In this document: positions 50,895-59,735 of the stretch, one piece after another
How positions within the stretch are numbered: position 1 is the stretch's first letter
Layout: each line of letters opens with the position of its first letter
DNA from: a bacterium 0.1xD8-71
GTDB taxonomy: Bacteria > Bacillota > Clostridia > Lachnospirales > Lachnospiraceae
DNA length: 64,000 bases
Direction of reading: 5' to 3'
Assembly: GCA_003612405.1 (NCBI GenBank)
Contig: RAYR01000021.1
Span: 23,660-87,659, forward strand
Notes under the pieces: model-generated
The model's input: the letters and a program-made list of their open reading frames with translations, nothing else
Database searches by the model: none
Told to the model about the DNA's origin: nothing
Made by a program: the position numbers and the translations under genes

Positions 50895-50965
50895 ACATAA
50901 ATATTTGGTCATAATGTGGAAAATGTAGAAAAATCTTGCAATTACCACATTATACGGTATATAAT
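50895..50965 (+). promoter_or_regulatory. Promoter overlapped by nested inverted repeats
   Basis: TTGCAA (50936-50941) and TATAAT (50960-50965) are 18 bp apart, 66 bp before the next gene. Around them are a 9-bp inverted repeat ATAATGTGG/CCACATTAT (about 50911-50919 with 50944-50952) and a 7-bp repeat AAGATTT/AAATCTT. One arm covers the -35 to spacer region, so these are plausible operators or a regulatory RNA. No regulator gene is adjacent. Confidence 0.6.
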
Positions 50966-51030
50966 GTAGAAAATAAGTTGACATAAAGCTAATAACAGGA
51001 AAGAGTGGCTAGTTGTTTGGGGGTGGCGAT

Positions 51031-51306
51031 ATGGCAGCGCTGAATTTGAACGCATTATTTTTTAATCATGAAATTTCTTTTTGCAAAGTCTATAATGTGG
51101 AAAGCAAGGATCAGTTAGAGAAACTTTTTGTATCCAATCGGATTTCTTTCTTTGTGGAGTGGCAGCAGCAACGGTTGTGGGAGCGCTTTTTGGGCAGTTC
51201 CGGGAGCGGGAAGAATGTATTTACAATACATATCAACGAAGCGGACAGCGGACTGGCCAGGAATCTGGTGGAAGGCATAGAAAGTGTGCAGATTGCTTCG
51301 GCATAG
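51031..51306 (+). CDS. Hypothetical protein, 91 aa
   Basis: Small soluble protein. The ATG at 51031 is preceded by GGGGGTGG; the frame is open six codons further to a TTG. It contains FFNHEISFCKVYNVESKDQLEKL and a C-terminal helix with FTIHINEADSGLARNLVEGI. The pattern of short strands and helices could be a small alpha/beta domain. No family recognised. It is the only gene behind the promoter at 50936 before rlmD. Confidence 0.65.
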   Translation: MAALNLNALFFNHEISFCKVYNVESKDQLEKLFVSNRISFFVEWQQQRLWERFLGSSGSGKNVFTIHINEADSGLARNLVEGIESVQIASA

Positions 51307-51434
51307 GCAGGGCCGGCGCAGGAAGATTGTCTGCAACAGGTGGAATATGATACAATGACTCTGGGGATTCTCTCAGAGTTTTTTGTTATAAAGGAACCTG
51401 TTTAAATCCGGTATATGAGGAAATGGAGCGTTGT

Positions 51435-52670
51435 ATGTCAGAATATAAGAATCGGGATCAAAATAAGAATAAAAAGAAAACAGCAAGACTGTGTGAGGTA
51501 TCAAAAAAATGCGGCGGATGTCAGTATACTGATATGCCGTATAAAGAGCAGCTTATCAGAAAACAGAGGCAGGCAGAGAGGCTGTTAAAGGGATTTGGTA
51601 AAGTAAATCCGATGATGGGGATGGAGGATCCTGCGCACTATCGCAATAAAGTACATGCAGTATTTGATTTCCAGAAAGGCAGAGGGATTGTGTCCGGTAT
51701 TTATCAGGAACGGACCCATACGGTAGTGCCGGTGGAACACTGTCTTTTAGAAGATGAGAAGGCGGATCGGATCATACAGTCGATCCGGGAACTGGCGAAA
51801 TCTTTTAAAATCAAGGCATATAATGAGGATACAGGATATGGGCTTCTCAGACATGTGCTTGTGCGGGTTGGACATACAACAGGACAGATTATGGTGGTTC
51901 TGGTGCTGGGCTCACCGATTTTGCCGTCGAAAAATAATTTTGTTTCTGAGTTATGTAAACTACATTCGGAGATTACCACCATTGTCATTAACGTTAATAA
52001 TAAACGTACCAGCATGGTGCTGGGGGATAAGGAGCAGGTTGTCTATGGAAAAGGGTATATAGAAGATGTGCTCTGCGGCAGGTCTTTTAAGATATCACCC
52101 AAGTCTTTTTATCAGGTTAATAGTGTACAGACGGAGGTACTCTATCAGAAGGCAGTGGAATACGCACAGCTGACCGGGAAAGAGACGGTAGTGGATGCTT
52201 ACTGTGGTATTGGCACCATAGCCCTGACGGCTGCCGGACAGGCAGGAAAGGTTATTGGCGTGGAATTAAACCGGGATGCGGTAAAGGATGCTGTGGCAAA
52301 CGCCAGGATAAATCAGATTAAAAATGCTGATTTTTATCAGAATGATGCGGGGAGGTTTATGAGACAGCTTGCACAGGCAGAGGAAAAAGTGGATGTTGTC
52401 TTTATGGATCCGCCCAGAAACGGCAGTACGGAGGAGTTCATGGATGCGCTGCTTTGTCTGCATCCGGACAGGGTGGTTTATATTTCCTGTAATCCGGAGA
52501 CCCTGGCAAGAGATCTGCAATATCTGACGGCTCAAAATCAAAAGGGACGGTATCAGGTGGTGGAGATGACCCCGGTGGATATGTTTCCCTATACAGATAA
52601 CCTTGAGGTAGTAACGAAGATGCAGTATAAACCCCAACAAGTTGGGGGTGGAAAAGGAAGAATCAGGTGA
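51435..52670 (+). CDS. rlmD: 23S rRNA (uracil-5-)-methyltransferase, TrmA/RlmD family
   Basis: 411-aa SAM-dependent RNA m5U methyltransferase. An N-terminal Fe-S cluster motif (C-x6-C-x2-C around KCGGCQYTD, with a later HC in VEHCLLEDE) precedes the methyltransferase core: DAYCGIGTIALTA (motif I), VEFMDPPRNGS (motif IV; DPPRNG) and the catalytic Cys in YISCNPETLARDL. The RumA/RlmCD group methylates U747/U1939 equivalents of 23S rRNA. The ATG at 51435 has GGAG 6 bp upstream; an ATG at 51423 is in frame but too near that site. TRAM is absent, as in RlmCD. A CCCCAAC/GTTGGGG hairpin lies in its last codons. Confidence 0.92.
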   Translation: MSEYKNRDQNKNKKKTARLCEVSKKCGGCQYTDMPYKEQLIRKQRQAERLLKGFGKVNPMMGMEDPAHYRNKVHAVFDFQKGRGIVSGIYQERTHTVVPVEHCLLEDEKADRIIQSIRELAKSFKIKAYNEDTGYGLLRHVLVRVGHTTGQIMVVLVLGSPILPSKNNFVSELCKLHSEITTIVINVNNKRTSMVLGDKEQVVYGKGYIEDVLCGRSFKISPKSFYQVNSVQTEVLYQKAVEYAQLTGKETVVDAYCGIGTIALTAAGQAGKVIGVELNRDAVKDAVANARINQIKNADFYQNDAGRFMRQLAQAEEKVDVVFMDPPRNGSTEEFMDALLCLHPDRVVYISCNPETLARDLQYLTAQNQKGRYQVVEMTPVDMFPYTDNLEVVTKMQYKPQQVGGGKGRIR

Positions 52671-52723
52671 TGCCTGACTTTGGGGTCAGTATGATGAAAT
52701 TGTGATGAATGACCCAAATAGTG

Positions 52724-52752
52724 TTGACAAAGAACTCATAAAGTTATATTAT
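52724..52752 (+). promoter_or_regulatory. Promoter of the feo operon
   Basis: TTGACA (52724-52729) and TATTAT (52747-52752, 5 of 6) are 17 bp apart; transcription would start near 52759, inside the first operator. Confidence 0.75.
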
Positions 52753-52756
52753 GATA

Positions 52757-52780
52757 TATGGTTAGCTACAACTAACCATA
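52757..52780. promoter_or_regulatory. Feo operator 1
   Basis: Perfect 9-bp inverted repeat TATGGTTAG/CTAACCATA with 6-base spacer, covering the predicted transcription start of the feo operon. It is one of three GTTAG-N6-CTAAC sites in this locus. It resembles binding sites of DtxR/IdeR-type iron regulators. Confidence 0.75.
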
Positions 52781-52832
52781 TTGAGTATAGGGATGTCTGA
52801 GAAAATCCGGCATCCGTTGTTTTGCACATGAG

Positions 52833-52848
52833 GTTAGTTAATGCTAAC
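52833..52848. promoter_or_regulatory. Feo operator 2
   Basis: GTTAG-TTAATG-CTAAC, same arms and 6-base spacer as operator 1, about 50 bp before the first feoA start. Confidence 0.65.
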
Positions 52849-52884
52849 ACAAAGCAGTGACTTTTCAGAATGGAGGAATACAGG

Positions 52885-53094
52885 ATGCCGCTTACATTGG
52901 CAGAAGCAGGAGAAGAAAACATTATCAGGAAAATCGGGGGAAAGCAGGAGGTAAAGGCACATCTGGAGAACCTCGGTTTTGTCGTGGGAGGGGCGGTCAC
53001 GGTGATAAATGCGATTGGTGGCAATGTCATCGTGAACGTGAAGGACTCCCGTATTGCAGTCAGCAAAGAGATGGCGCAGAAGATTATGGTCTGA
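52885..53094 (+). CDS. feoA: FeoA, first copy
   Basis: 69-aa SH3-like FeoA protein. It has the usual LTLAEAGEENIIRKIGG start and LGFVVGGAVTVINAIGGNVIV core that supports FeoB-mediated ferrous iron uptake at the cytoplasmic face. ATG at 52885 is preceded by GGAGG (52872-52876) 8 bp upstream; an in-frame ATG at 52870 overlaps that site. Followed 26 bp later by a second feoA. Confidence 0.92.
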   Translation: MPLTLAEAGEENIIRKIGGKQEVKAHLENLGFVVGGAVTVINAIGGNVIVNVKDSRIAVSKEMAQKIMV

Positions 53095-53120
53095 GCAGAG
53101 AAAGGAGTGAAAGTATCAAA

Positions 53121-53342
53121 ATGAAAACAATGAAAGAAGCAAAGGTCGGCGATGTTGTCCGGGTCGTGAAACTCCACGGTGAAGGCGCGGTCAAGCGGCG
53201 GATTATGGACATGGGACTGACAAAGGGCGTGGATGTGCAGATTCGCAAGGTTGCACCTTTAGGAGATCCGATCGAGGTGAACGTCCGCGGTTATGAACTT
53301 TCTATCAGAAAAGCCGATGCGGAAATGATTGAGGTTGAATAA
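53121..53342 (+). CDS. feoA: FeoA, second copy
   Basis: 73-aa second FeoA-like protein with MKEAKVGDVVRVVKLHGEGAVKRRIMDMGLTKGVDV (in pieces), the RIMDMGLTKG loop being the strongest family hallmark. It is only distantly similar to the first copy, so the two may play different roles (for example, one binds FeoB and one regulates it). The ATG follows AAAGGAG at a long 13 bp. A small hairpin and the third operator separate it from feoB. Confidence 0.9.
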   Translation: MKTMKEAKVGDVVRVVKLHGEGAVKRRIMDMGLTKGVDVQIRKVAPLGDPIEVNVRGYELSIRKADAEMIEVE

Positions 53343-53358
53343 AGGTTAATAGCGGCGG

Positions 53359-53380
53359 GGAGGGATCCTCCTTTATTTTC
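53359..53380 (+). terminator. Small hairpin between feoA and feoB
   Basis: GGAGG-GAT-CCTCC (53359-53371) followed by TTTATTTT. A short stem, so termination would be partial; it may lower feoB relative to feoA. Confidence 0.4.
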
Positions 53381-53389
53381 AAATCAACA

Positions 53390-53405
53390 GTTAGATATAA
53401 CTAAT
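53390..53405. promoter_or_regulatory. Feo operator 3
   Basis: GTTAG-ATATAA-CTAAT with the same 6-base spacer as the other two, immediately upstream of the feoB ribosome binding site. It has one mismatch in the right arm. Confidence 0.55.
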
Positions 53406-53426
53406 AAGAAAGAGAGGGAAGTGATT

Positions 53427-55631
53427 ATGAGTATAAGAATTGCCCTTGCGGGTAACCCGAATTGTGGAAAAACGACATTATTTAATGCCCTGACGGGCTC
53501 CAACCAGTTTGTTGGAAACTGGCCAGGTGTTACGGTAGAGAAGAAAGAAGGAAAGTTAAAGAAGCATGAAGGTGTGACCATCACCGACCTTCCCGGTATT
53601 TATTCTCTGTCTCCCTATACACTGGAAGAAGTGGTGGCAAGAAACTACCTGATCGGCGAGCGTCCCGATGCGATTCTGAATATCATTGATGGTACGAATC
53701 TGGAGAGAAACCTGTACCTGACGACCCAGCTCACCGAACTTGGTATTCCTGTTGTTGTTGCCATCAACATGATGGATGTGGTGGTAAAGAACGGCGACAA
53801 GATAAATACGGCGGAACTGTCAAGAGCTTTGGGATGTAAGGTAATCGAGATTTCTGCGCTGAAAGGAACCGGCATTATGGAGGCGGCGGAGGCTGCAATC
53901 GATGCGGCAGGCAACGGAAAGACCGTTCCCATGCACACCTTTTCAGGAACAGTGGAGCACGCCCTTGCCCATATCGAGGAGGCGGCGGTACATGGACTGC
54001 CAGAGGAGCAGCAACGGTGGTATGCCATTAAGTTGTTTGAGCGGGATGACAAGGTTTTGGAACAGTTGAATCTGAGTGAATCTGTTCTTTCCCATATCGA
54101 AACGGATATCAAGGCGGCCGAGGAGGAGATGGAAGACGATGCGGAATCCATTATCACAAATGAGCGTTATCTTTATATCGGAAGTATTATCAAAGTGTGT
54201 CTTAAGAAAAAATCGGCACGTAAACTGACCAACTCGGATAAGATTGATAAAATTGTAACGGATCGTTTTCTGGGGCTTCCCATTTTTGCGGCGATTATGT
54301 TCCTTGTGTATTACATATCCATGGTGACTGTGGGAGCTTCTGCCACGGACTGGGCAAACGATGGACTGTTCGGCGACGGGTTTTATCTGCTCGGCATCGG
54401 TTCCGCCGCTTATGAGGAGGCCTCCGAGGCTTATGGGGTATGGGTACCTGGTATTCCGGTGCTTGTAGGAAATGCGCTTGAGGCAGCAGGCGTAGCAGAT
54501 TGGCTGGCGGGACTCATAAATGACGGTATCGTAGCGGGTGTGGGTGCGGTGCTTGGCTTTGTGCCGCAGATGCTTGTTTTGTTCCTGCTCCTTGCATTTC
54601 TTGAAGCATGTGGTTACATGGCGCGTATTGCATTTGTGCTGGATCGCATTTTCCGTAAGTTTGGACTGTCCGGCAAATCCTTTATTCCGATGCTGATTGG
54701 TACCGGCTGCGGTGTTCCGGGTATCATGGCATCGAGGACGATTGAGAACGAGCGTGACCGCCGTATGACGATTATGACGACTACCTTTATTCCCTGCGGG
54801 GCAAAGGTGCCGTTTATCTCCATGGTTGCCGGAGCAGTTTTCGGCGGTTCTGCATGGGTGGCAACAAGTGCATATTTTGTTGGCATGGCAGCAATCATTA
54901 TTTCCGGTATTATGTTAAAAAAGACGAAAATGTTTTCCGGTGATCCGGCACCTTTCGTTATGGAGCTTCCGGCTTATCATATGCCTGCGGCAGGCAATGT
55001 GCTTCGCTCTATGTGGGAACGGGGATGGTCCTTCATTAGGAAGGCGGGCTCGATTATCCTGCTTTCCACTATTGTGATCTGGTTTATGACTTATTTTGGA
55101 TTTACTTCGGAAGGGTTCCGGATGCTTGGCGAGGAGGAGATGGAGCAGTCACTCCTTGCGGCGGTTGGCAGTGCAGTCGCATGGATTTTCATACCGCTGG
55201 GCTGGGGGAACTGGCAGGCGGCGGTGGCCACCATTACAGGTCTTGTGGCGAAAGAAAATATCGTTGGCACAATGAGCATTTTCTATCCTGGCGGATGGCC
55301 TGAGATCGGTGCCAATTTCAGTATGGTTGCGGGATATTCCTTCCTTGTATTCAACCTTTTATGTGCGCCCTGCTTTGCGGCAATCGGCGCAATCAAACGT
55401 GAGATGAACAGCGCAAAATGGACATGGTTTGCAATTGGTTATCAGTGTGGATTGGCTTATGCGGCAGCATTGATGGTTTATCAGATTGGTTCGGCGTTCA
55501 TGGGAAATCTGAATGTCATCGGACTACTGGCGGCCATCGTTATTCTGGGCAGCATGATTTATATGCTGTTCAGACCGTATAAAGAGGCGACAAAGCTGAC
55601 CACCGACATGAAGCTGAAAATGGCGAAGTAG
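53427..55631 (+). CDS. feoB: Ferrous iron transport protein B
   Basis: 734-aa GTPase-linked ferrous iron permease. G1 is GNPNCGKTT (residues 9-17), G3 is DLPGIYSL, G4 NMMD; a helical GDI-like region follows to about 260. The membrane part has two inverted Gate/FeoB_C sets with about ten segments, including CGVPGIMASRTIE and CGAKVPFI. ATG at 53427 has AGAGGGA upstream; a GTG at 53421 is in frame. It follows two feoA genes and precedes a Cys-rich membrane protein, the common Clostridial layout. Confidence 0.97.
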   Translation: MSIRIALAGNPNCGKTTLFNALTGSNQFVGNWPGVTVEKKEGKLKKHEGVTITDLPGIYSLSPYTLEEVVARNYLIGERPDAILNIIDGTNLERNLYLTTQLTELGIPVVVAINMMDVVVKNGDKINTAELSRALGCKVIEISALKGTGIMEAAEAAIDAAGNGKTVPMHTFSGTVEHALAHIEEAAVHGLPEEQQRWYAIKLFERDDKVLEQLNLSESVLSHIETDIKAAEEEMEDDAESIITNERYLYIGSIIKVCLKKKSARKLTNSDKIDKIVTDRFLGLPIFAAIMFLVYYISMVTVGASATDWANDGLFGDGFYLLGIGSAAYEEASEAYGVWVPGIPVLVGNALEAAGVADWLAGLINDGIVAGVGAVLGFVPQMLVLFLLLAFLEACGYMARIAFVLDRIFRKFGLSGKSFIPMLIGTGCGVPGIMASRTIENERDRRMTIMTTTFIPCGAKVPFISMVAGAVFGGSAWVATSAYFVGMAAIIISGIMLKKTKMFSGDPAPFVMELPAYHMPAAGNVLRSMWERGWSFIRKAGSIILLSTIVIWFMTYFGFTSEGFRMLGEEEMEQSLLAAVGSAVAWIFIPLGWGNWQAAVATITGLVAKENIVGTMSIFYPGGWPEIGANFSMVAGYSFLVFNLLCAPCFAAIGAIKREMNSAKWTWFAIGYQCGLAYAAALMVYQIGSAFMGNLNVIGLLAAIVILGSMIYMLFRPYKEATKLTTDMKLKMAK

Positions 55632-55643
55632 GAAATAGAATAT

Positions 55644-55668
55644 GGCAGCCCGATTCATGCGGGCTGCC
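55644..55668 (+). other. Strong hairpin between feoB and the Cys-rich gene
   Basis: Perfect 9-bp stem GGCAGCCCG/CGGGCTGCC (55644-55652 with 55660-55668) with loop ATTCATG, no T-tract. It could stabilise the feoB 3' end after processing. Confidence 0.55.
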
Positions 55669-55702
55669 GTGCAATATAGGAATAGTGGAAGGAGGAATTT
55701 CA

Positions 55703-55882
55703 ATGCTTACATGGATTATGGAAAATATTGCGACAATCATCATCAGTGTGGTTTTGATGATTGTAGTGGCAGCCGTTATTGTCGGGATGGTACGCGGTAA
55801 GAGAAAAGGAAAGACGTCCTGCGGCTGTGGGTGTGCAAGCTGTCCGGCAGGCAGCGGATGTGCCATGAAATCAGTATTCTAG
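55703..55882 (+). CDS. FeoB-associated Cys-rich membrane protein
   Basis: 59-aa protein with one membrane segment (about residues 7-29) and a basic KRKGKTSCGCGCASCPAGSGC tail with six or more Cys residues, as in the small proteins found downstream of feoB in Clostridia. The cysteines probably bind a metal or Fe-S cluster near the FeoB exit. GGAGG lies 8 bp before the ATG at 55703; the frame is open six codons further. Its last codons overlap the convergent DtxR gene. Confidence 0.88.
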   Translation: MLTWIMENIATIIISVVLMIVVAAVIVGMVRGKRKGKTSCGCGCASCPAGSGCAMKSVF

Positions 55883-56271
55883 TCCCGACCTAAAATGGAC
55901 AGGATACATGTTTTCATTGCCTCATAGCTTTCCGGGGTAATGTCATGCTCCATTTTGCAGGCATCGTTGGCGGCTACCTCGGGGGCAACGCCCAGATGAA
56001 TCAGCCAGTCCGTCAGCAGGGTGTGGCGTTCATAGACGTTTTCTGCGATTTTACGTCCTTCGTCTGTCAGGAGGAGATACCCTTCCTCTGAAACAGTGAT
56101 GTATTCACGGTTTTTCAGGTTTTTCACGGCTACACTCACACTTGGCTTTGAAAAATTCAGCTCGGTCGCTACATCAATGGAGCGCACCGCAGAAAGGCGC
56201 CTGCTCAGGATCAGTATCGTTTCAAGGTAATCCTCAAGGGATTCCTCGGATTTGTGCTGGATATAACTCAT
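55879..56271 (-). CDS. DtxR-family metal-dependent regulator
   Basis: 130-aa regulator. An N-terminal winged helix (residues about 5-65, with VRSIDVATELNFSKPSVSVAVKNL as the recognition helix region) is followed by a dimerisation/metal domain (about 66-130, with a His/Asp/Glu-rich HLGVAPEVAANDACKMEHDI). It lacks the SH3 domain of full DtxR/IdeR. It converges on the feo genes, overlapping them by 4 bp, and is the obvious candidate to bind the three GTTAG-N6-CTAAC sites, repressing feo when iron or manganese is plentiful. GGAG lies 5 bp before the ATG on the minus strand. Confidence 0.92.
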   Translation of the reverse strand: MSYIQHKSEESLEDYLETILILSRRLSAVRSIDVATELNFSKPSVSVAVKNLKNREYITVSEEGYLLLTDEGRKIAENVYERHTLLTDWLIHLGVAPEVAANDACKMEHDITPESYEAMKTCILSILGRD

Positions 56272-56304
56272 CGTATAACCGTACTCCTTTCCGGGGCTGA
56301 AATC

Positions 56305-58017
56305 TTATTTCTTCAATTCAAACTGACTCACAAGCTGATCCAGCATCGTAGCCTGGGCGGATAGTTCTTCACTGGTTGCGGAGGCTTCTTCTGCGGTTGC
56401 GGCATTGCTCTGTACCACACTCGAAATCTGATTGACGCCTATTTCCGCCTGACGCATTGCCTCGGCCTGCTCCTCCATGATATCTTTCAGGTTCCTGGAG
56501 AAATCAGCAATTTCCTTGATGCCATCCACCACAGATTCGATAGAACTTGCGGCTTCGTTTGCCACGCTGTTTCCTTTGGAAACCTCTCTGATGGAAGCTT
56601 CAATCAGGTCTCTGGTATCTACAGCGGCCTTGGCACTCTGGTCAGCCAGTTCTCTGATCTGGTTGGCTACAACTGCAAAACCGCGGCCGGATTCACCTGC
56701 CCGGGCAGCTTCAATGGTAGCGTTCAGAGACAGGAGATTGGTCTGGTCGGCAATGGATTCAATCTCGGAGATGATATCTCCAATCTTAGTGGAAGATTCA
56801 TTGATTCTCTCCATGGCGGCCATCATGGTATCCATCTGCTGGCGGCTGGTGTCTGCTTCATCCGCATATTTTTGTGCCTTGTCGTAAGTTTCTTCGGCAT
56901 TTTCGGCACTGGTCTCCATGGTTGTGGTAATACCGGAGATGGCGGCGTGCAGTTCTGCCACGGCATTGGCCTGGTCTGTGGCGCCTTCGGCAAGTGACTG
57001 GGATGCTGTTGCCAGTTCCTCGGAACCGGCGGATACCTGGTTGGCAGCATCACCGATGGACAACAGGGTTTCTGTCATCTGATCCCTTAATCCGCGCATG
57101 GATTCGTACAGTTTCTGGAAGTCTCCGGTATAGCGTTCTGCGGCTTTGGATCTGACTGTGTAGTTTCCATTGGCCATTTCGCCTAAGACTTCGCCGATAT
57201 CAAAGATAATGGCGTCGAGGTTTTCGGCCATATCTCTTGCATCTTTTTCCATGTCTTCCACTTCATCTCCGGTCTCTACGAGAGGGAAGGGAGAGGCGAG
57301 GTCGCCTTCTGCAAAGGTTTTGAGGCGTTCCCCAAGTTTCCCTAAGGGCTCGGAAATCCGTCTTGCAATCTTTCTGCCGATCCGTGTGGATAATGCCAGG
57401 GCAAAAGCGATTGTACCAAGGATTGCCGCTACCAGAATCCATTCAATGATTGTCAGGGTTGTGGCCAGACGGTTTCCTTCTGTTACTTTTACAGTTAACA
57501 GTTCTTCCAGTTTTTCATAGATACTGTTGTAGGAGGATGCCAGTTCATTAAGAGCTATTTCCTGTGCCTGCACGCAGAGTTCACGGTCTGTGGTGGCACC
57601 AAGTTCCATGATTTGTGCATCCAATGCCCAATAAGCTTCCAGTTCTGCCTGGATAGCATCGTAGGTTGCGCGGCCGTCAGCGGATACCACTGTATTTTCA
57701 ACTTCTGCAAAATATTCGTTAAACAAGGCAATTGCTTCATTGTGCTGTTGTACCACATCGTTGATGGCATCCTGATTATCATAACCGATTGCCGCGCGCA
57801 GAGAGGAGCGGATATCCGCGAACTCAAACATGGCTTTCCCGATATCTCCCTGTGCAAAACCGAAATTATGTAAGGCATAGGAAAAGCGGGCAGATATGAC
57901 AATGAGAGCAATGACTCCCAACACTGCTGCTGCCGCGGTGATGGTACAGACTCTGAAAATAGAGACGGTTAGTTTCTTCTCAATTGTTTGATGTTGATTT
58001 TGTTCCATTTGCTTCAT
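56305..58017 (-). CDS. Methyl-accepting chemotaxis protein
   Basis: 570-aa receptor. A first membrane segment (about residues 18-42) and a second (about 190-213) flank a mostly helical periplasmic-type four-helix-bundle sensor; a HAMP domain follows (about 214-266) with a second HAMP-like helix, then the signalling domain with the hairpin [23 protein letters not shown] (in pieces) and [15 protein letters not shown]. It would pass a signal to CheW/CheA; those genes are not in the window. The ligand cannot be told. The ATG at 58017 has AAGGGAG upstream on the minus strand. Confidence 0.93.
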   Translation of the reverse strand: MKQMEQNQHQTIEKKLTVSIFRVCTITAAAAVLGVIALIVISARFSYALHNFGFAQGDIGKAMFEFADIRSSLRAAIGYDNQDAINDVVQQHNEAIALFNEYFAEVENTVVSADGRATYDAIQAELEAYWALDAQIMELGATTDRELCVQAQEIALNELASSYNSIYEKLEELLTVKVTEGNRLATTLTIIEWILVAAILGTIAFALALSTRIGRKIARRISEPLGKLGERLKTFAEGDLASPFPLVETGDEVEDMEKDARDMAENLDAIIFDIGEVLGEMANGNYTVRSKAAERYTGDFQKLYESMRGLRDQMTETLLSIGDAANQVSAGSEELATASQSLAEGATDQANAVAELHAAISGITTTMETSAENAEETYDKAQKYADEADTSRQQMDTMMAAMERINESSTKIGDIISEIESIADQTNLLSLNATIEAARAGESGRGFAVVANQIRELADQSAKAAVDTRDLIEASIREVSKGNSVANEAASSIESVVDGIKEIADFSRNLKDIMEEQAEAMRQAEIGVNQISSVVQSNAATAEEASATSEELSAQATMLDQLVSQFELKK

Positions 58018-58168
58018 TACCTGGAATCTCCCTTCTTAATATACATGGTCAGAATAGGAGTAAGAGTATCGGTTATAGCATTTTATTTGCAGGATACGGG
58101 AAAATTTATATATTCTTGTTATGACAGCAGATATGCCATCTATTCTGACCTATACCTATATTCATTTT

Positions 58169-58196
58169 ATTATACCACGTTGGTCATAAAGTTCAA
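58169..58196 (-). promoter_or_regulatory. Promoter of the chemotaxis receptor
   Basis: On the minus strand TTGAAC (58191-58196) and TATAAT (58169-58174) are 16 bp apart, leaving a 145-base leader before the receptor start. No conserved element is obvious in that leader. Confidence 0.55.
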
Positions 58197-58271
58197 TATG
58201 AGATTGCGGATGATTCGGTATAACACACACAAAGAATTTGAAAAGCGCCACAATGTGAGATACTTCATAAC

Positions 58272-58299
58272 TTGACAAATGGACAAAAAATAGGATAAA
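58272..58299 (+). promoter_or_regulatory. Promoter of the NSS transporter
   Basis: TTGACA (58272-58277) and GATAAA (58294-58299) are 16 bp apart, about 50 bp before the transporter start. The 333-bp divergent gap holds both promoters. Confidence 0.5.
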
Positions 58300-58350
58300 G
58301 TAGCATATGGGAAATACAGATGATAAATGGAAGAGGAGAAAATGTAAGAT

Positions 58351-59706
58351 ATGAAAAGAGAATCTTTTCAATCCCGTCTGGGATTTTTGTTAGTCAGTGC
58401 CGGCTGTGCGATCGGTATTGGGAATGTATGGAGATTTCCTTATGTGGCGGGAGAAAATGGCGGAGGCTTTTTTGTATTGTTTTATCTGCTGTTTCTGCTC
58501 TGTATGGGGGTGCCTGTTCTGACCATGGAGCTTGCCGTAGGGCGTGCCAGCAGAAAGAGTGCTGTGCTTGGCTATAAGATGTTGGAAAAGCCCGGAAGCA
58601 AGTGGCATATCCACGGGTGGTTCTGTATGATTGGCTGCTGCCTTCTGATGATGTATTACACGACAGTGTCAGGCTGGATGGTGGGATATTTCTTTAAGTT
58701 TCTCACGGGAACTTTTCAGAAAGGCATGGATGTGGAGTCGGTAGGCGGTGTGTTTTCGGCGCTCCTGGGCTCGCCTGTTGAGATGGGAGGCTGGATGCTG
58801 GCTGTCGTGATCATGGGATTTCTGGTATGCAGCTTTGGTCTGCAAAAGGGGCTGGAGCGGATCAGTAAATACATGATGGCAGCACTTTTAGTCCTGATAC
58901 TTGTGTTAGGTGTGCACAGCCTTGTACTGCCGGGAGCGGGAGAAGGACTGCACTTTTACCTGATGCCCAGTATTGCCAATGTGGCAAGACGAGGATTGGG
59001 AACCGTGATCACAGAGGCTATGAACCAGGCGTTTTTTACATTAAGTCTGGGTGTAGGAGCAATGGAGATTTTCGGAAGCTATATGAATAAGGATAATACC
59101 CTGGCGGGAGAGGCAGTCAGAATCTGTGCGCTGGATACTTTTGTGGCGATCATGTCGGGACTTATCATTTTCCCGGCCTGCTTTTCCTTCGGGGTAAAGC
59201 CCGATGCAGGGCCGTCACTGATCTTTGTGACGCTGCCTAATGTGTTTGTCAATATGTCCGGCGGCCGGCTGTGGGGCGCATTATTCTTTCTGTTTATGAC
59301 TTTTGCCAGTTTTTCCACAGTACTTGCGGTGTTTGAGAATCTGCTTTCTTTCTGTATTGATACGTTTGGCTGGAAACGAAAGAAAGCGGCTCTTATCAAC
59401 GGCATTTTTATTGCGGTGGCCAGTCTGCCCTGTGTGCTGGGATATAATCTGTGGAGCGCCGTACATATCATAGGCGGCCGGGATGTGCTTGACAGTGAAG
59501 ATTTCCTGGTCAGTAATCTGCTTCTGCCGATCGGTTCGCTGATTTATCTGTTATTCTGTGTTACCCGTTGGGGCTGGGGCTTTGATAAGTATTTTGAGGA
59601 GGCTAATACGGGCAGTGGACTAAAACTAAAAAAATGGCTGAAGCCATATTTTCAAGTGGTTTTGCCAGTGTTGATTCTTATTCTATTAATTCAGGGTTTG
59701 ATTTAA
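58351..59706 (+). CDS. Neurotransmitter:sodium symporter family transporter
   Basis: 451-aa membrane protein with about 11-12 segments of the NSS family (LeuT/TnaT-like). The GNVWRFPYVAGENGGGFF segment near residues 24-41 holds the unwound TM1 sodium and substrate site, and TM6 has the NQAFFTLSLGVGAM stretch. Such proteins import amino acids with sodium. GAGGAG lies upstream of the ATG. It is followed 29 bp later by a TetR-like regulator that may control it. Confidence 0.92.
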   Translation: MKRESFQSRLGFLLVSAGCAIGIGNVWRFPYVAGENGGGFFVLFYLLFLLCMGVPVLTMELAVGRASRKSAVLGYKMLEKPGSKWHIHGWFCMIGCCLLMMYYTTVSGWMVGYFFKFLTGTFQKGMDVESVGGVFSALLGSPVEMGGWMLAVVIMGFLVCSFGLQKGLERISKYMMAALLVLILVLGVHSLVLPGAGEGLHFYLMPSIANVARRGLGTVITEAMNQAFFTLSLGVGAMEIFGSYMNKDNTLAGEAVRICALDTFVAIMSGLIIFPACFSFGVKPDAGPSLIFVTLPNVFVNMSGGRLWGALFFLFMTFASFSTVLAVFENLLSFCIDTFGWKRKKAALINGIFIAVASLPCVLGYNLWSAVHIIGGRDVLDSEDFLVSNLLLPIGSLIYLLFCVTRWGWGFDKYFEEANTGSGLKLKKWLKPYFQVVLPVLILILLIQGLI

Positions 59707-59735
59707 TTGCGCATAATAGGGCAGGGGTGTAGGAT

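Noticed and set aside
52631..52646. CCCCAAC/GTTGGGG hairpin at the end of rlmD as a terminator
   Set aside because: No T-tract follows and it lies in coding sequence; the next promoter is 80 bp on.
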